From Ruminococcus flavefaciens (GTDB lineage: Bacteria; Bacillota; Clostridia; Oscillospirales; Ruminococcaceae), in the NCBI GenBank assembly GCA_023667045.1, contig JAMPAU010000001.1, forward strand, positions 569,803 to 633,802: a stretch of DNA of 64,000 nt, written 5' to 3'. Shown one piece after another: positions 16,055-24,505 of this stretch. The notes under the pieces were generated by a model, which saw nothing but the letters and a program-made list of their open reading frames with translations, was not told where the DNA came from and did no database searches. Positions within the stretch are counted from its first letter, which is position 1, and the number at the start of each line of letters is the position of its first letter. Made by a program: the position numbers and the translations under genes.

Positions 16055-17215
16055 ATGAAGAAAGCATTAGTTGTTGGAGGAAGTAACGGAATAGGTTTGG
16101 CAGTTACTTTTTCCTTGATAGAAAGAGGATATTACGTTATTATATTAGATGTGGCTGAACCCGATGAAAGTATATGTGCTTTTGACGGAAATTATATGTA
16201 CTGTCATTGCGATTTGTCGGATATGAATGAAGAAATCGTTACTTCATTCAGCAAAGACAATGACATTGAGCTTCTGATGATTACAGCAGGAATCGGCTGG
16301 GTTTGTCCGTTTGAGTTGCTTCATACTTCAGAAATTGATAAAATTATTACTATAAATACAACTTCAGTCATCAAGATAATAAGTATTTTTTATGAAAGAC
16401 TTCTTAATGATGAAAGTTTTTACTGTGGTGTTATGTGTTCTCTTGCAGGATATGTAAGTTCTCCTCTTTTTTCAGTTTATGCTGCTTCAAAATCGGCTCT
16501 GGTAAGATTTACAGAAAGTGTAAATATTGAACTTGAAAAGAAAAATTCAGCTAACAGAATTTTAAATATATCTCCTTCTCATATAAAGGGAACAAGATTC
16601 GGTGGTGAAAATACATCTACAGACATTGAATCTGTCAGACCAGTTGCTGATTATATTGTTAAATCAATGATTAACCATGATGAAATCTGGTTTCCTAACT
16701 ATGATGAAGTTATAAGCGGAGTTTTAGAAAGATATAACTCCGACCCTCATATGTTTGGACTTTCAAGCTATGAATATAAAGTAAATTCGGGGCGGGTTGT
16801 TTACAGCCCAAAAACTCGTATAGGGTATTTATCCGGCACTTTTGACTTATTTCATGTAGGACATTTAAACCTTTTGAAACGTGCAAAAAGTCAGTGCGAT
16901 TATCTTATTGTGGGTGTACACCCCGATGCATCACACAAAGGAAAACAGACTTTTATTCCTTTTGATGAAAGAAAAAGTATAGTTGAATCTGTTAAATATG
17001 TTGACAAGGTTGTGGATTCATGTCCTGAAGACTGCGACGCATGGGAAAAGTACCATTATACAAAGCTTTTTGTCGGAAGTGATTATAAGGGTACAGAACG
17101 GTTTAATCGCTATGAGGAATACTTTAAGGATAAAGGTGTGGAAATAGTATATTTCCCTTATACCAAAGGAACAAGCAGTACACAGATAAGAGAGAAAATC
17201 ATAAATAATGGTTGA
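16055..17215 (+). CDS. bifunctional SDR - cytidylyltransferase fusion
   Basis: A 386-residue two-domain protein. Residues 1 to about 235 are an SDR (GGSNGIGLAV at ~7, catalytic YAASKSALVRF at ~147). Residues about 260-386 are a TagD/GCT-type cytidylyltransferase with GTFDLFHVGHLNLL (the HxGH nucleotide motif), FVGSDYKG and TKGTSSTQIR (equivalent of RTEGISTT). The architecture suggests reduction of a keto-phosphate followed by CTP activation to a CDP-alcohol. That parallels ribitol-phosphate synthases, which use a different transferase family. ATG 16055 is preferred to TTG 16034, which overlaps the previous gene. LicD lies next door as the likely CDP-substrate user. Confidence 0.85.
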   Translation: MKKALVVGGSNGIGLAVTFSLIERGYYVIILDVAEPDESICAFDGNYMYCHCDLSDMNEEIVTSFSKDNDIELLMITAGIGWVCPFELLHTSEIDKIITINTTSVIKIISIFYERLLNDESFYCGVMCSLAGYVSSPLFSVYAASKSALVRFTESVNIELEKKNSANRILNISPSHIKGTRFGGENTSTDIESVRPVADYIVKSMINHDEIWFPNYDEVISGVLERYNSDPHMFGLSSYEYKVNSGRVVYSPKTRIGYLSGTFDLFHVGHLNLLKRAKSQCDYLIVGVHPDASHKGKQTFIPFDERKSIVESVKYVDKVVDSCPEDCDAWEKYHYTKLFVGSDYKGTERFNRYEEYFKDKGVEIVYFPYTKGTSSTQIREKIINNG

Positions 17216-17261
17216 GAATTTTTGTTTTCTTTTATAAAGAAAGCGGAAGGCAGGTTGAATT

Positions 17262-18098
17262 ATGAATAATATGGATTTGCTTCATCAGGTTGATATTGCT
17301 ATAGTAAAAGAAGTTGTTGCAATATGCCGAAAGTATAATTTAAGGTATTATATGCTTGGCGGTACAATGCTTGGAGCTGTACGTCATAAGGGATTTATCC
17401 CATGGGACGATGATATTGACCTTGGTCTGCCACGAAAGGATTATGATAAATTCCTTGAAGTTGCACCGAAGCATCTTTCTGCTCATCTTAAAATGGTAAA
17501 TTATCATACTGACCCTAACTATCATTATTATATAACACGTATTCTTGATACCGAAACAAAGGTTATTGAAGAAAGAATAGGAAATGATAATAAGTTTACT
17601 AATGCATCAATAGACATTTTCCCGATAGATGGCACTCCTAATAATATAATATTGAGAAAGATATATTTTTTCCGTGTTCTTTTTCATAGAGCGATGATGT
17701 CATTATGCTACAAAGATTCTATTGACAGAAAGCGTCCGAGAGGCAAGGCAGAAAAACTTCTGCTTGCAGTTATGGAAAGAGTGCCAGTAGAAAAGTTTAC
17801 TACTCCTTATAAAGAAAAGGAAAAAATAGATAAACTGCTTAAGTCTCAGAATGTTAAAAAATCTAAATATATCGGCAATATAATGGGGGCTTACAGAACA
17901 AAGGAAATTGTTCCTAAAAGTTATTACGGCAGAGGAAAAATGTATCAGTTTGAAGATATTATGCTTCGTGGCATGAGTGATTATGATGCATATCTGCGGT
18001 ATACCTACGGAAACTATATGGAGCTTCCTCCAAAAGATAAGCAGAAAACTCATTTTAAGATTCTTGAAATTCATGGAAAAAATATATCAGAAGAATAA
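17262..18098 (+). CDS. LicD family phosphotransferase
   Basis: A 278-residue protein with the LicD signature MLGGTMLGAVRHKGFIPWDDDIDLG (residues ~28-52, read in parts: GGT-x-LGA, G-F-IPWDDD-D). This is a nucleotidyltransferase-fold metal site. LicD enzymes transfer a phospho-alcohol such as phosphocholine from a CDP carrier to teichoic acid or capsule sugars. The gene follows the SDR-cytidylyltransferase fusion by 46 bases, so I infer that it uses the CDP compound made there. GGAAGG lies before the ATG. Confidence 0.9.
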   Translation: MNNMDLLHQVDIAIVKEVVAICRKYNLRYYMLGGTMLGAVRHKGFIPWDDDIDLGLPRKDYDKFLEVAPKHLSAHLKMVNYHTDPNYHYYITRILDTETKVIEERIGNDNKFTNASIDIFPIDGTPNNIILRKIYFFRVLFHRAMMSLCYKDSIDRKRPRGKAEKLLLAVMERVPVEKFTTPYKEKEKIDKLLKSQNVKKSKYIGNIMGAYRTKEIVPKSYYGRGKMYQFEDIMLRGMSDYDAYLRYTYGNYMELPPKDKQKTHFKILEIHGKNISEE

Positions 18099-18154
18099 TT
18101 TAATTTATAATATTTTGTTTGTTCGTAAATGCTTTCACAGAAAGGTGAATTGAG

Positions 18155-19156
18155 ATGTATAATGTTGACTCAAAAATAAGTATTATTATAGCAGTATATA
18201 ATACGCCTTTGAAATATCTGAATGAATGTTTCCAATCTGTTAAAAATCAGACATACAAAAATATTGAAGTGATAATTATTGATGACGGTTCTGAAAAGGC
18301 TGTTTCTGATTTTTGTGAAAATTTCTGGGCAGATGAAAAAGAAATTGATGTTAGGATTATTCATAATGAAAATCACGGTGTTTCCTATTCAAGAAATTGC
18401 GGACTTGAAAAGGCGACGGGAGATTATATCTTGTTTCTTGACAGCGATGACATGATAGCTGAAGATTATATAAGTCTTATGTTAGAGGCAATAAATCATC
18501 TGAAATGCAAAGTCGTTGTTTGTGATTATTCAACAGAAGAATTAGGCAGTTCAGCCGACAAACAAAAAACGGATAAAATTTCGGTTCTTTATAGAGGAAA
18601 AAATATCTGGGCTAATCTAAATACTTCATATATATGGAGAACGCTTTACTCATCTGATATTTTAAAAGATATAAGATTTAATGTCAAACTTAAATGCAGT
18701 GAAGACATTGTCTTTTTTGATAAAGTAATAAAGAAAACGAATTGTATAGGTTACCTGCCTCTTAAGCTATATTATTACAGACAAACTCCGACAAGCATAA
18801 CACATAGCTTTTCAGTTGAGGTCTGCAAAGATGCGATAAAAACATATGAGAAAGTGTATCTATCAAATGAAGCGGTCATAAATAACAAAAAGGTCTATTC
18901 AGAGATTTTTACAAGCTATTCAAGGTGGATTGTCAGATATATCAGTGTGGTAAGTACAAGCGGGAGTTTTTCTAAATTCACATCTGCAAGAAATTTCTGT
19001 TTGAAGAGAACCAAAGGACGTATAAATTTAATCAATAGTAAAAATGTAAAAGCAATGGTTTGCTTGGCAAGAATGCCTTCTTTTGTATTTTACATCTGTA
19101 TAAGAGCATATGATTTTCTGAGAAAAATCAAAAATAATAAAAGGAGAGGAAAATGA
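18155..19156 (+). CDS. family 2 glycosyltransferase
   Basis: A 333-residue GT-A enzyme with SIIIAVYNTPLKYLNECF (residues ~9-26), VKNQTYKNIEVIIIDDGS (UDP-binding Asp) and the metal-binding FLDSDD near residue 94. A basic hydrophobic C-terminus may anchor it to the membrane. It overlaps the next gene by four bases (ATGA), showing translational coupling. Donor and acceptor cannot be predicted. Confidence 0.9.
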   Translation: MYNVDSKISIIIAVYNTPLKYLNECFQSVKNQTYKNIEVIIIDDGSEKAVSDFCENFWADEKEIDVRIIHNENHGVSYSRNCGLEKATGDYILFLDSDDMIAEDYISLMLEAINHLKCKVVVCDYSTEELGSSADKQKTDKISVLYRGKNIWANLNTSYIWRTLYSSDILKDIRFNVKLKCSEDIVFFDKVIKKTNCIGYLPLKLYYYRQTPTSITHSFSVEVCKDAIKTYEKVYLSNEAVINNKKVYSEIFTSYSRWIVRYISVVSTSGSFSKFTSARNFCLKRTKGRINLINSKNVKAMVCLARMPSFVFYICIRAYDFLRKIKNNKRRGK

Positions 19157-20361
19157 GTATTAAATTTAAAGGAATAAACGAAATGATATTTATATTTTTT
19201 TGGTTTATTTTTTCTTTTTCATATATTATTAATGCATCTCTTTTAGGCTCTTTATCCGTATTCAAAATGATGTATAAACTCGAAGTAGTAGCTTTTGGTG
19301 GAGTTCTTGCCTTACTTTTTTTAGTTCACAGCAGGATAAAGTTAAAAAAAATAATTTTAGCAAGTATGTTTTTGGTTAGTTGTCTTATTATTGCAAAAGT
19401 GACAGGTAAAATAGTATATATGGTTTTTATATTGTTTGTAGCCAATTCTGAATGCACATCATTTAAAAGAATAATAAAAACAACAATTATATCTGTCACA
19501 CTGGCAACGTTATTGGTTATAGTATCATGTAAATTGGGATTTATTCCTGATTATATCTTTATAAGAGAGGAAGGATTGCAGGCACATTCTCTTGGCTTTA
19601 CTTACTATTATACAGTCTCGACATATGCTATGTTTGTTTCAATATTATATATTTATTATAAGAAAAATGTCAGTTGGATTGAGCTTTCAGCAATTGTATT
19701 GTTATCATATGCAATATATAAGACTTGTACAACAAGACTTCCTTTTGTGATTTTGCTTCTTGCATTGTGTCTTTATGTTCTGCTCAATAAGTTTGATATT
19801 ATAAAAAATATTAATTGTAAAATAATAAGAATATATTCATTGGTTGCTTTTCCTATAGCCTGTATCACCTGTGTTGTAGCGGCGGTATTGTATAATCCAT
19901 CTAATCCGGTATTTTATAAACTGAATGAAATTCTGAATCACAGATTAAGTCTGTCTCATGCTGCGTTTGCAAGATATAGCGTTAAATTGTTTGGGCAGTA
20001 CGTTGAAATGCAGGGCAACACATATGGCAAGGTGCAGACAAATTATTTTTTTATAGATTCGGGATATATTCTCAGTGTTGTGGAATATGGTATTGTGGCA
20101 ACCGTCATACTGTTGGCGTTATATAGCTTTATTTATTACTATTCATGCAAAACCAACAATAAAAGGCTGTTTGTTTGGATTACTATGGTATTGATTTTTA
20201 ATGTTGTAAATGGCTGTTGGTTTGCATTTGTATATAATCCTGTATTTTTTGTATTGATGCATATGGATAAGTACTCTATTACTGAATTGTTGAGTAGTAT
20301 TATGCGTAATAAAGAGGTCGATAAGGTGATTAAAAAACTAAATATAGCGGAGGAGATATGA
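19153..20361 (+). CDS. polysaccharide polymerase-like (Wzy) membrane protein
   Basis: A 402-residue very hydrophobic protein with about ten membrane helices and one longer external loop (about residues 250-300, with HRLSLSHAAFARYSVKLFGQ and YFFIDSGY). That pattern is typical of Wzy/O-antigen polymerase-like proteins, which share little sequence. It lies between two GT2 genes and overlaps both by four bases (ATGA junctions). Assignment rests on topology and context. Confidence 0.75.
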   Translation: MSIKFKGINEMIFIFFWFIFSFSYIINASLLGSLSVFKMMYKLEVVAFGGVLALLFLVHSRIKLKKIILASMFLVSCLIIAKVTGKIVYMVFILFVANSECTSFKRIIKTTIISVTLATLLVIVSCKLGFIPDYIFIREEGLQAHSLGFTYYYTVSTYAMFVSILYIYYKKNVSWIELSAIVLLSYAIYKTCTTRLPFVILLLALCLYVLLNKFDIIKNINCKIIRIYSLVAFPIACITCVVAAVLYNPSNPVFYKLNEILNHRLSLSHAAFARYSVKLFGQYVEMQGNTYGKVQTNYFFIDSGYILSVVEYGIVATVILLALYSFIYYYSCKTNNKRLFVWITMVLIFNVVNGCWFAFVYNPVFFVLMHMDKYSITELLSSIMRNKEVDKVIKKLNIAEEI

Positions 20362-21347
20362 ATAGGAAAATTTCAATAATTATGCCTGTTTATAATGCTG
20401 AGAAAACATTAAAACGCAGTGTAGAATCTGTCTTGAATCAGACGTATAAAAATATTGAGTTGATTCTTGTGAATGACGGCTCAACCGATGAATCCGGAAA
20501 AATATGTCTTGAATATCAGAAAAAAGACAGCAGGATAAAATATCTGTATCAAAAAAACTCGGGTGTGTCATCAGCAAGAAATAAAGGAATCAAATTGGCT
20601 TCTAGTGAGTTTATAGCCTTTCTTGACGCAGATGATTACCTTGATTGTGAGTTTTGCAGAAAAATGCTTAATAGTCTTAACTCTGAAAAATCTGATATGT
20701 GTATATGTATGAACTATAATGTCAGACAGTATCTTAATTCTGACGGTGTAATAGAGGAAAAAATTGAAACTCCTGAGCATAAGCCACGAAATAAAATCAG
20801 CATTAAATCGGAAGAATACGATTTTTATGATAATTGCAGTCACTGGACTGTATGGGGAGTATTATTCAGAAAGAAACTTATGGATAATGTGCGTTTTAAA
20901 AAAGGATTATTTGTAGGAGAAGATACATACTTTCTTGCAGAGATTATAAAAAAAGCTCGGAGAATAACTTTTCTTGATGAATGTCTGGTTTATTATATAT
21001 TGGGGATTGAATCAGCTTCACATGGTGGTTTCAATTCTAAAAAAATCACAGAAATTTCCAGTTGGAAGAAAATAATTGAACTTTACAAGGACAGAAAAGA
21101 GCAGGTAAAAAATATTAAAGCTGGATATGCCAAAAGATGTATTAAACTGATAAAAACATACTATGTTGAAGACGACAACTTTAAGAAAAATTACTATAAA
21201 AAGATTATTTCAGAATATAGAAAAAATGCTGTGTATGCTTTTAGAGAAGATATAAAAAAGCGTGACTATATCTATTTGATAAAACATATTTCTGGTTTTA
21301 TTGTTCCTGAAATTATGTTCAGATTAGAATATATGAAAAACAATTAG
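20358..21347 (+). CDS. family 2 glycosyltransferase
   Basis: A 329-residue GT-A enzyme with SIIMPVYNAEKTLKRSVES, LNQTYKNIELILVNDGSTDES and metal-binding FLDADD near residue 93. It is coupled to the polymerase gene by an ATGA overlap. It is related to, but clearly different from, the GT2 at 18155, so the repeat unit probably needs at least three sugar transfers counting the DUF1972 enzyme. Confidence 0.9.
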   Translation: MNRKISIIMPVYNAEKTLKRSVESVLNQTYKNIELILVNDGSTDESGKICLEYQKKDSRIKYLYQKNSGVSSARNKGIKLASSEFIAFLDADDYLDCEFCRKMLNSLNSEKSDMCICMNYNVRQYLNSDGVIEEKIETPEHKPRNKISIKSEEYDFYDNCSHWTVWGVLFRKKLMDNVRFKKGLFVGEDTYFLAEIIKKARRITFLDECLVYYILGIESASHGGFNSKKITEISSWKKIIELYKDRKEQVKNIKAGYAKRCIKLIKTYYVEDDNFKKNYYKKIISEYRKNAVYAFREDIKKRDYIYLIKHISGFIVPEIMFRLEYMKNN

Positions 21348-21359
21348 AAAGGTGTTTTT

Positions 21360-22466
21360 GTGAATATGAAAGCATTGATTGTGACAATAAATGACGGAAA
21401 AAATTATAATTTTGGTAATAAACTTCAAAATTTAGCTGTGAGTGAAGTGCTGAAAAAGTTTAATGTGGAGTCAGAAACTCTTAATTTTGAAATGCCGTTT
21501 ACTTCTGAGGTTAAAAGAAAAATAAAAAAAACATTAATGAAACTGACAAATTATAAACTTGCACGGTCAGCTGAAAGTAAGTTTTATTGGAAATATGGAA
21601 TGAAAAGAATTGAAAATTTCCAGAAATTTGACAGGAAATATTTAAAACAGCATAATGATTTTACGCTTACAAAATCTTCCGGATATGACTATTATATAAT
21701 TGGTTCTGACCAGGTATGGAATCCAGAGTTTTTTAAATATCATAAAATGAAAAAATATGCCTATATGCTTTCTTTTTGTGATAATAATAAAAAGATATGT
21801 TTTTCTCCAAGTTTTGGCGTGTCTGAGATTCCGCCGGAATGGAAAAAATGGTTTAAAAAATATCTTTCAGCTATTCCGCATATTTCAGTAAGAGAGGATG
21901 ACGGTGCAAAGATAGTAAAAGAACTTACTGGAAAAGAAGCAGATGTGCTTATTGACCCTACTCTGATGCTTAGTGCGAAGGAATGGAAAAAATATTCTAA
22001 AAAACCAGTTGGTATTGATTTCTCTGAAAAATATATTCTTACGTATTTTTTAGGAGAAGTTTCTGATGAGAAAAAAATATATATAAATAATCTTGCAAAA
22101 ATGAAAAATCTGAAAGTATATAATTTACTTGACAAGGAAAATCCAGAACTTTATACGATAGGCGTATCAGAATTTATATTTTTAATTTCACATTCCGATA
22201 TGGTAGTAACAGATTCTTTTCATGCGTGTGTGTTTTCTTTTATTTTTAACAGACCATTTGTTGTATTCAATAGAAAAAGTGATTATTCAGATATGTCATC
22301 AAGGCTTGATACCTTGCTTTTAAAGTTATCCCTTACAGACAGAAAAGCTAAATCCCTTGAAGACAGTGACCTTTTTGAAGCGAATTATAAAAAGGGAAAA
22401 GTGGCTTTAGCAAAAGAACGGAAGAAAGTAATGATGTATTTGTCCAAAGCCATGAATATAAAATAA
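21360..22466 (+). CDS. polysaccharide pyruvyl transferase family protein
   Basis: A 368-residue protein with the PF04230 pattern: NFGNKLQNLAV near the N-terminus, DYYIIGSDQVWNP (~107-119), FSPSFGVSEIP, SVREDDGAKIV, DVLIDPTLML and VVTDSFHACVFSFIFNRPFVVF (~292-313). These enzymes add pyruvate ketals from phosphoenolpyruvate to exopolysaccharide sugars, giving the polymer negative charge. It is the last gene of the operon. GTG 21360 sits eight bases from AGAAAGG; ATG 21366 is the alternative. Confidence 0.88.
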   Translation: MNMKALIVTINDGKNYNFGNKLQNLAVSEVLKKFNVESETLNFEMPFTSEVKRKIKKTLMKLTNYKLARSAESKFYWKYGMKRIENFQKFDRKYLKQHNDFTLTKSSGYDYYIIGSDQVWNPEFFKYHKMKKYAYMLSFCDNNKKICFSPSFGVSEIPPEWKKWFKKYLSAIPHISVREDDGAKIVKELTGKEADVLIDPTLMLSAKEWKKYSKKPVGIDFSEKYILTYFLGEVSDEKKIYINNLAKMKNLKVYNLLDKENPELYTIGVSEFIFLISHSDMVVTDSFHACVFSFIFNRPFVVFNRKSDYSDMSSRLDTLLLKLSLTDRKAKSLEDSDLFEANYKKGKVALAKERKKVMMYLSKAMNIK

Positions 22467-22494
22467 AATCGTGGTTTTTAAATATGAAAAATGT

Positions 22495-22534
22495 TTCTGA
22501 AAGACCTGTTTATCAGTCTTTCAGAATTTTTTTT
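22495..22534 (+). terminator. terminator of the polysaccharide operon
   Basis: TTCTGAAAGAC and GTCTTTCAGAA form an 11-bp perfect stem with a 10-base loop, followed by eight T. A single strong terminator closes the 15-kb operon. Confidence 0.95.
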
Positions 22535-22688
22535 GCTGTCTATGGTATATTTAAATAAAGCGGTGGTTTGATTTGAATGTTTTATTACGAAAAAAGTATT
22601 TGTGGATAAGTTCTACATTAAACCAGAATGTTAAAGATGAAACGAAAATTAGGAATTGTAAAAAATAACAGCAGACTCAGACCTGCCA

Positions 22689-24260
22689 TTACAATTTCCA
22701 GTGAATATTAATAGCACGTCTACTGTTTTCCAGTACCTCGTCAACTTCAATAAAGTCAATAAATTCTTCAACGATACTGCGGTCAAGGGCTGTGAAGTGC
22801 GTGTACTTTTCTATGACAGCACACTGATTTTCGGCATTTTCTTGATGTGTACGACGCTTGTCAATATGATTTTCGATTTCAGCAAGCCTTTGAATGATAT
22901 TCTGCTCATCGGCGGACAGATTTTCACGGAATGCCCTGTAATCTGCTTCCGATATAATGCCGTCAAGTTTATCCTTGTACATCATTGTAAGGCGATTTCG
23001 GGCGGTCTGCAATTGTTCTTCAAGGTTATTTCGCTGATATTCCAGAGCCTGTAACTGCTCATGACATATATCATCAATTACAATTTCGTCCGTCTGACAA
23101 TAATGCTCAATAATGTTATTCAGTTCGTCAAGAACTTTCTGCTCCAGCACTTTACCGCTCATTGTTTTGATATTTGTACAGTTCATTGCTCCGGTTTTGT
23201 ATGTAGCACACTGCATACCATAATACTTGATAGTCTTAGCCTTGTTATAGTAGATGTTTCGCTTCATCGGGCGACCGCATACCGCACATTTCACCTTGCC
23301 CGACAATGCAGAAACTTCATTTGTCACACGGCTTGAACGTGTACGGCTGTTCAGGCGTTCCTGCGTGCATTCCCACATTTCACGGTCAATTATGGCTTCG
23401 TGCGTGTCCGGAATACGCACCCATTCGCTTTTGTTTACTTTTTTACGCTTTTTGTTTTTATAGCTGATGTGGTGAGATTTTCCCTGTACAAGCGTACCCG
23501 TGTACATTTCATTTCTAAGTATAACAGAAATTGTTGACTGAGTCCATAAACCGTTAGAGCTACTACTGTTGGCATTGCAGTTGACATATTTTGAGCCTGT
23601 CTGTTTTTTGTAAGCGGAGGGACTGGGAATATTTCTGTTATTGAGTTTCTGTGCAATTTTCCGATAGCCGTTTCCATTTACGAACATATCAAAAATCAGT
23701 CTCACATTATCAGCCGTGTTTTTGTCAATAATCAGTCTGTGCTTGTCTTCGGGGTCGATAAGATAACCGTAAGGTGCGAAAGAGCCTATAAACTGCCCCT
23801 GTTCACGCTTGAATGTGAGAGTACGCTTGATTTTACTGGAAATATCTTTCACGTACATTTCATTGTACGCACTCGTAAAAAGTCTCATAGTGCTGTAAAT
23901 TTCGCTGTCCGAATCCGCATTGTCTGCAACTCCGATAAATCGGATTCCCCATTCAAGAAATTTATCGTTTATGTACTGCTCTATAACAATAATGTCTCTT
24001 GAAAATCTCGACTGGTCTTTGCACAGAACAATGTCAATATGTCCGTTTTCGCAGTCATGGAGCAGGCGTTTGAACTCAGGACGGTTGCGGTCAACACCGC
24101 TGTAGCCGTCGTCGCAGTAAATGTCATAGATTTCCCAGTTACGTTCACGGCAATAGTCAAGGAGCATAGATTTCTGATTTTGTATACTCTGACTGTCATC
24201 GGTTTTTAGTTTGTTCCTGTCCTCAATCGACAGACGGCAGTAAATTCCTGCTTTCGCCAT
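22689..24260 (-). CDS. large serine recombinase
   Basis: A 523-residue enzyme. The catalytic resolvase domain (1-~150) starts AGIYCRLSIED with Ser11 as the likely nucleophile and has DDGYSGVDRNRPEF and KDQSRFSRD. The recombinase domain spans about 160-290 (PFAPYGY-like SFAPYGYLID, NGNGYRKIAQKLNNRNIPSP). A zinc ribbon (CAVCGRPMKR...MNCTN, ~305-345) and a coiled-coil follow (~370-450). It starts behind AGGAGGTTCAGCTT. It lies near the right end of the island on the same strand as the split amidase, so it is the obvious candidate for integrating and excising the island. Confidence 0.95.
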   Translation of the reverse strand: MAKAGIYCRLSIEDRNKLKTDDSQSIQNQKSMLLDYCRERNWEIYDIYCDDGYSGVDRNRPEFKRLLHDCENGHIDIVLCKDQSRFSRDIIVIEQYINDKFLEWGIRFIGVADNADSDSEIYSTMRLFTSAYNEMYVKDISSKIKRTLTFKREQGQFIGSFAPYGYLIDPEDKHRLIIDKNTADNVRLIFDMFVNGNGYRKIAQKLNNRNIPSPSAYKKQTGSKYVNCNANSSSSNGLWTQSTISVILRNEMYTGTLVQGKSHHISYKNKKRKKVNKSEWVRIPDTHEAIIDREMWECTQERLNSRTRSSRVTNEVSALSGKVKCAVCGRPMKRNIYYNKAKTIKYYGMQCATYKTGAMNCTNIKTMSGKVLEQKVLDELNNIIEHYCQTDEIVIDDICHEQLQALEYQRNNLEEQLQTARNRLTMMYKDKLDGIISEADYRAFRENLSADEQNIIQRLAEIENHIDKRRTHQENAENQCAVIEKYTHFTALDRSIVEEFIDFIEVDEVLENSRRAINIHWKL

Positions 24261-24294
24261 AAGCTGAACCTCCTTTCTTTAAAATTTTTGATAA

Positions 24295-24414
24295 TCAGCA
24301 AATATTTTTAAGATGTCTGTTGAGCAGTTTCTTAATTTTCTGAGTGACAGCTTTTTTTAACGCTTCGGGGTCTGTGTTTTTGAATATGTTCGTTGTATGT
24401 ATGCTGTTTTTCAT
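24295..24414 (-). CDS. 39-aa small protein upstream of the recombinase
   Basis: This ORF starts behind GAAAGGAG and encodes a very basic, helical peptide beginning MKNSIHTTNIFKNTDPEAL and ending KKLLNRHLKNIC. It lies between the att junction and the recombinase, which starts 34 bases after its stop, and both are on the same strand. Short ORFs of this type commonly precede recombinase genes in Firmicute integrative elements. A role in DNA binding or recombination directionality is possible but unproven. Confidence 0.6.
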   Translation of the reverse strand: MKNSIHTTNIFKNTDPEALKKAVTQKIKKLLNRHLKNIC

Positions 24415-24454
24415 AATATCGCTCCTTTCATTGCATAGAAACGGTGTAAAGCTT

Positions 24455-24505
24455 ATGTTTTTAGTAACTATATTTAAGACGATTCGCTGTGACCTGCGTC
24501 AAGAA
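24455..24505. other. right attachment junction of the island
   Basis: Island arm AGTAACTATATTTAAGA, core CGATTCG (24480-24486), host side CTGTGACCTGCGTC, which encodes the DAGHS of the amidase on the minus strand. The arm-plus-core TTTAAGACGATTC (24473-24485) is the reverse complement of GAATCGTCTTAAA at 6629-6641. Confidence 0.75.

Larger units (their letters stand above)
6628..24486. mobile_element. 17.85-kb integrated polysaccharide island with large serine recombinase
   Basis: The segment between the two halves of the amidase gene contains the whole polysaccharide operon, a large serine recombinase gene and a 39-codon ORF. The two boundaries share CGA-N-TCG (6628-6634 and 24480-24486) flanked on the island side by TAAA-containing arms. 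Closing the boundaries restores the amidase reading frame, which is what conservative site-specific recombination predicts. Equivalent core positions are 17,852 bases apart. The island is visibly more AT-rich than its flanks. No conjugation, replication or phage structural genes are seen, so it would be a simple integrative cassette or a decayed larger element. Confidence 0.85.

Noticed and set aside
6629-24485. Island ends read as 13-bp transposon terminal inverted repeats
   Set aside because: No target duplication, no transposase of that type, and removing the repeats leaves the amidase out of frame; att-site recombination explains both ends better.
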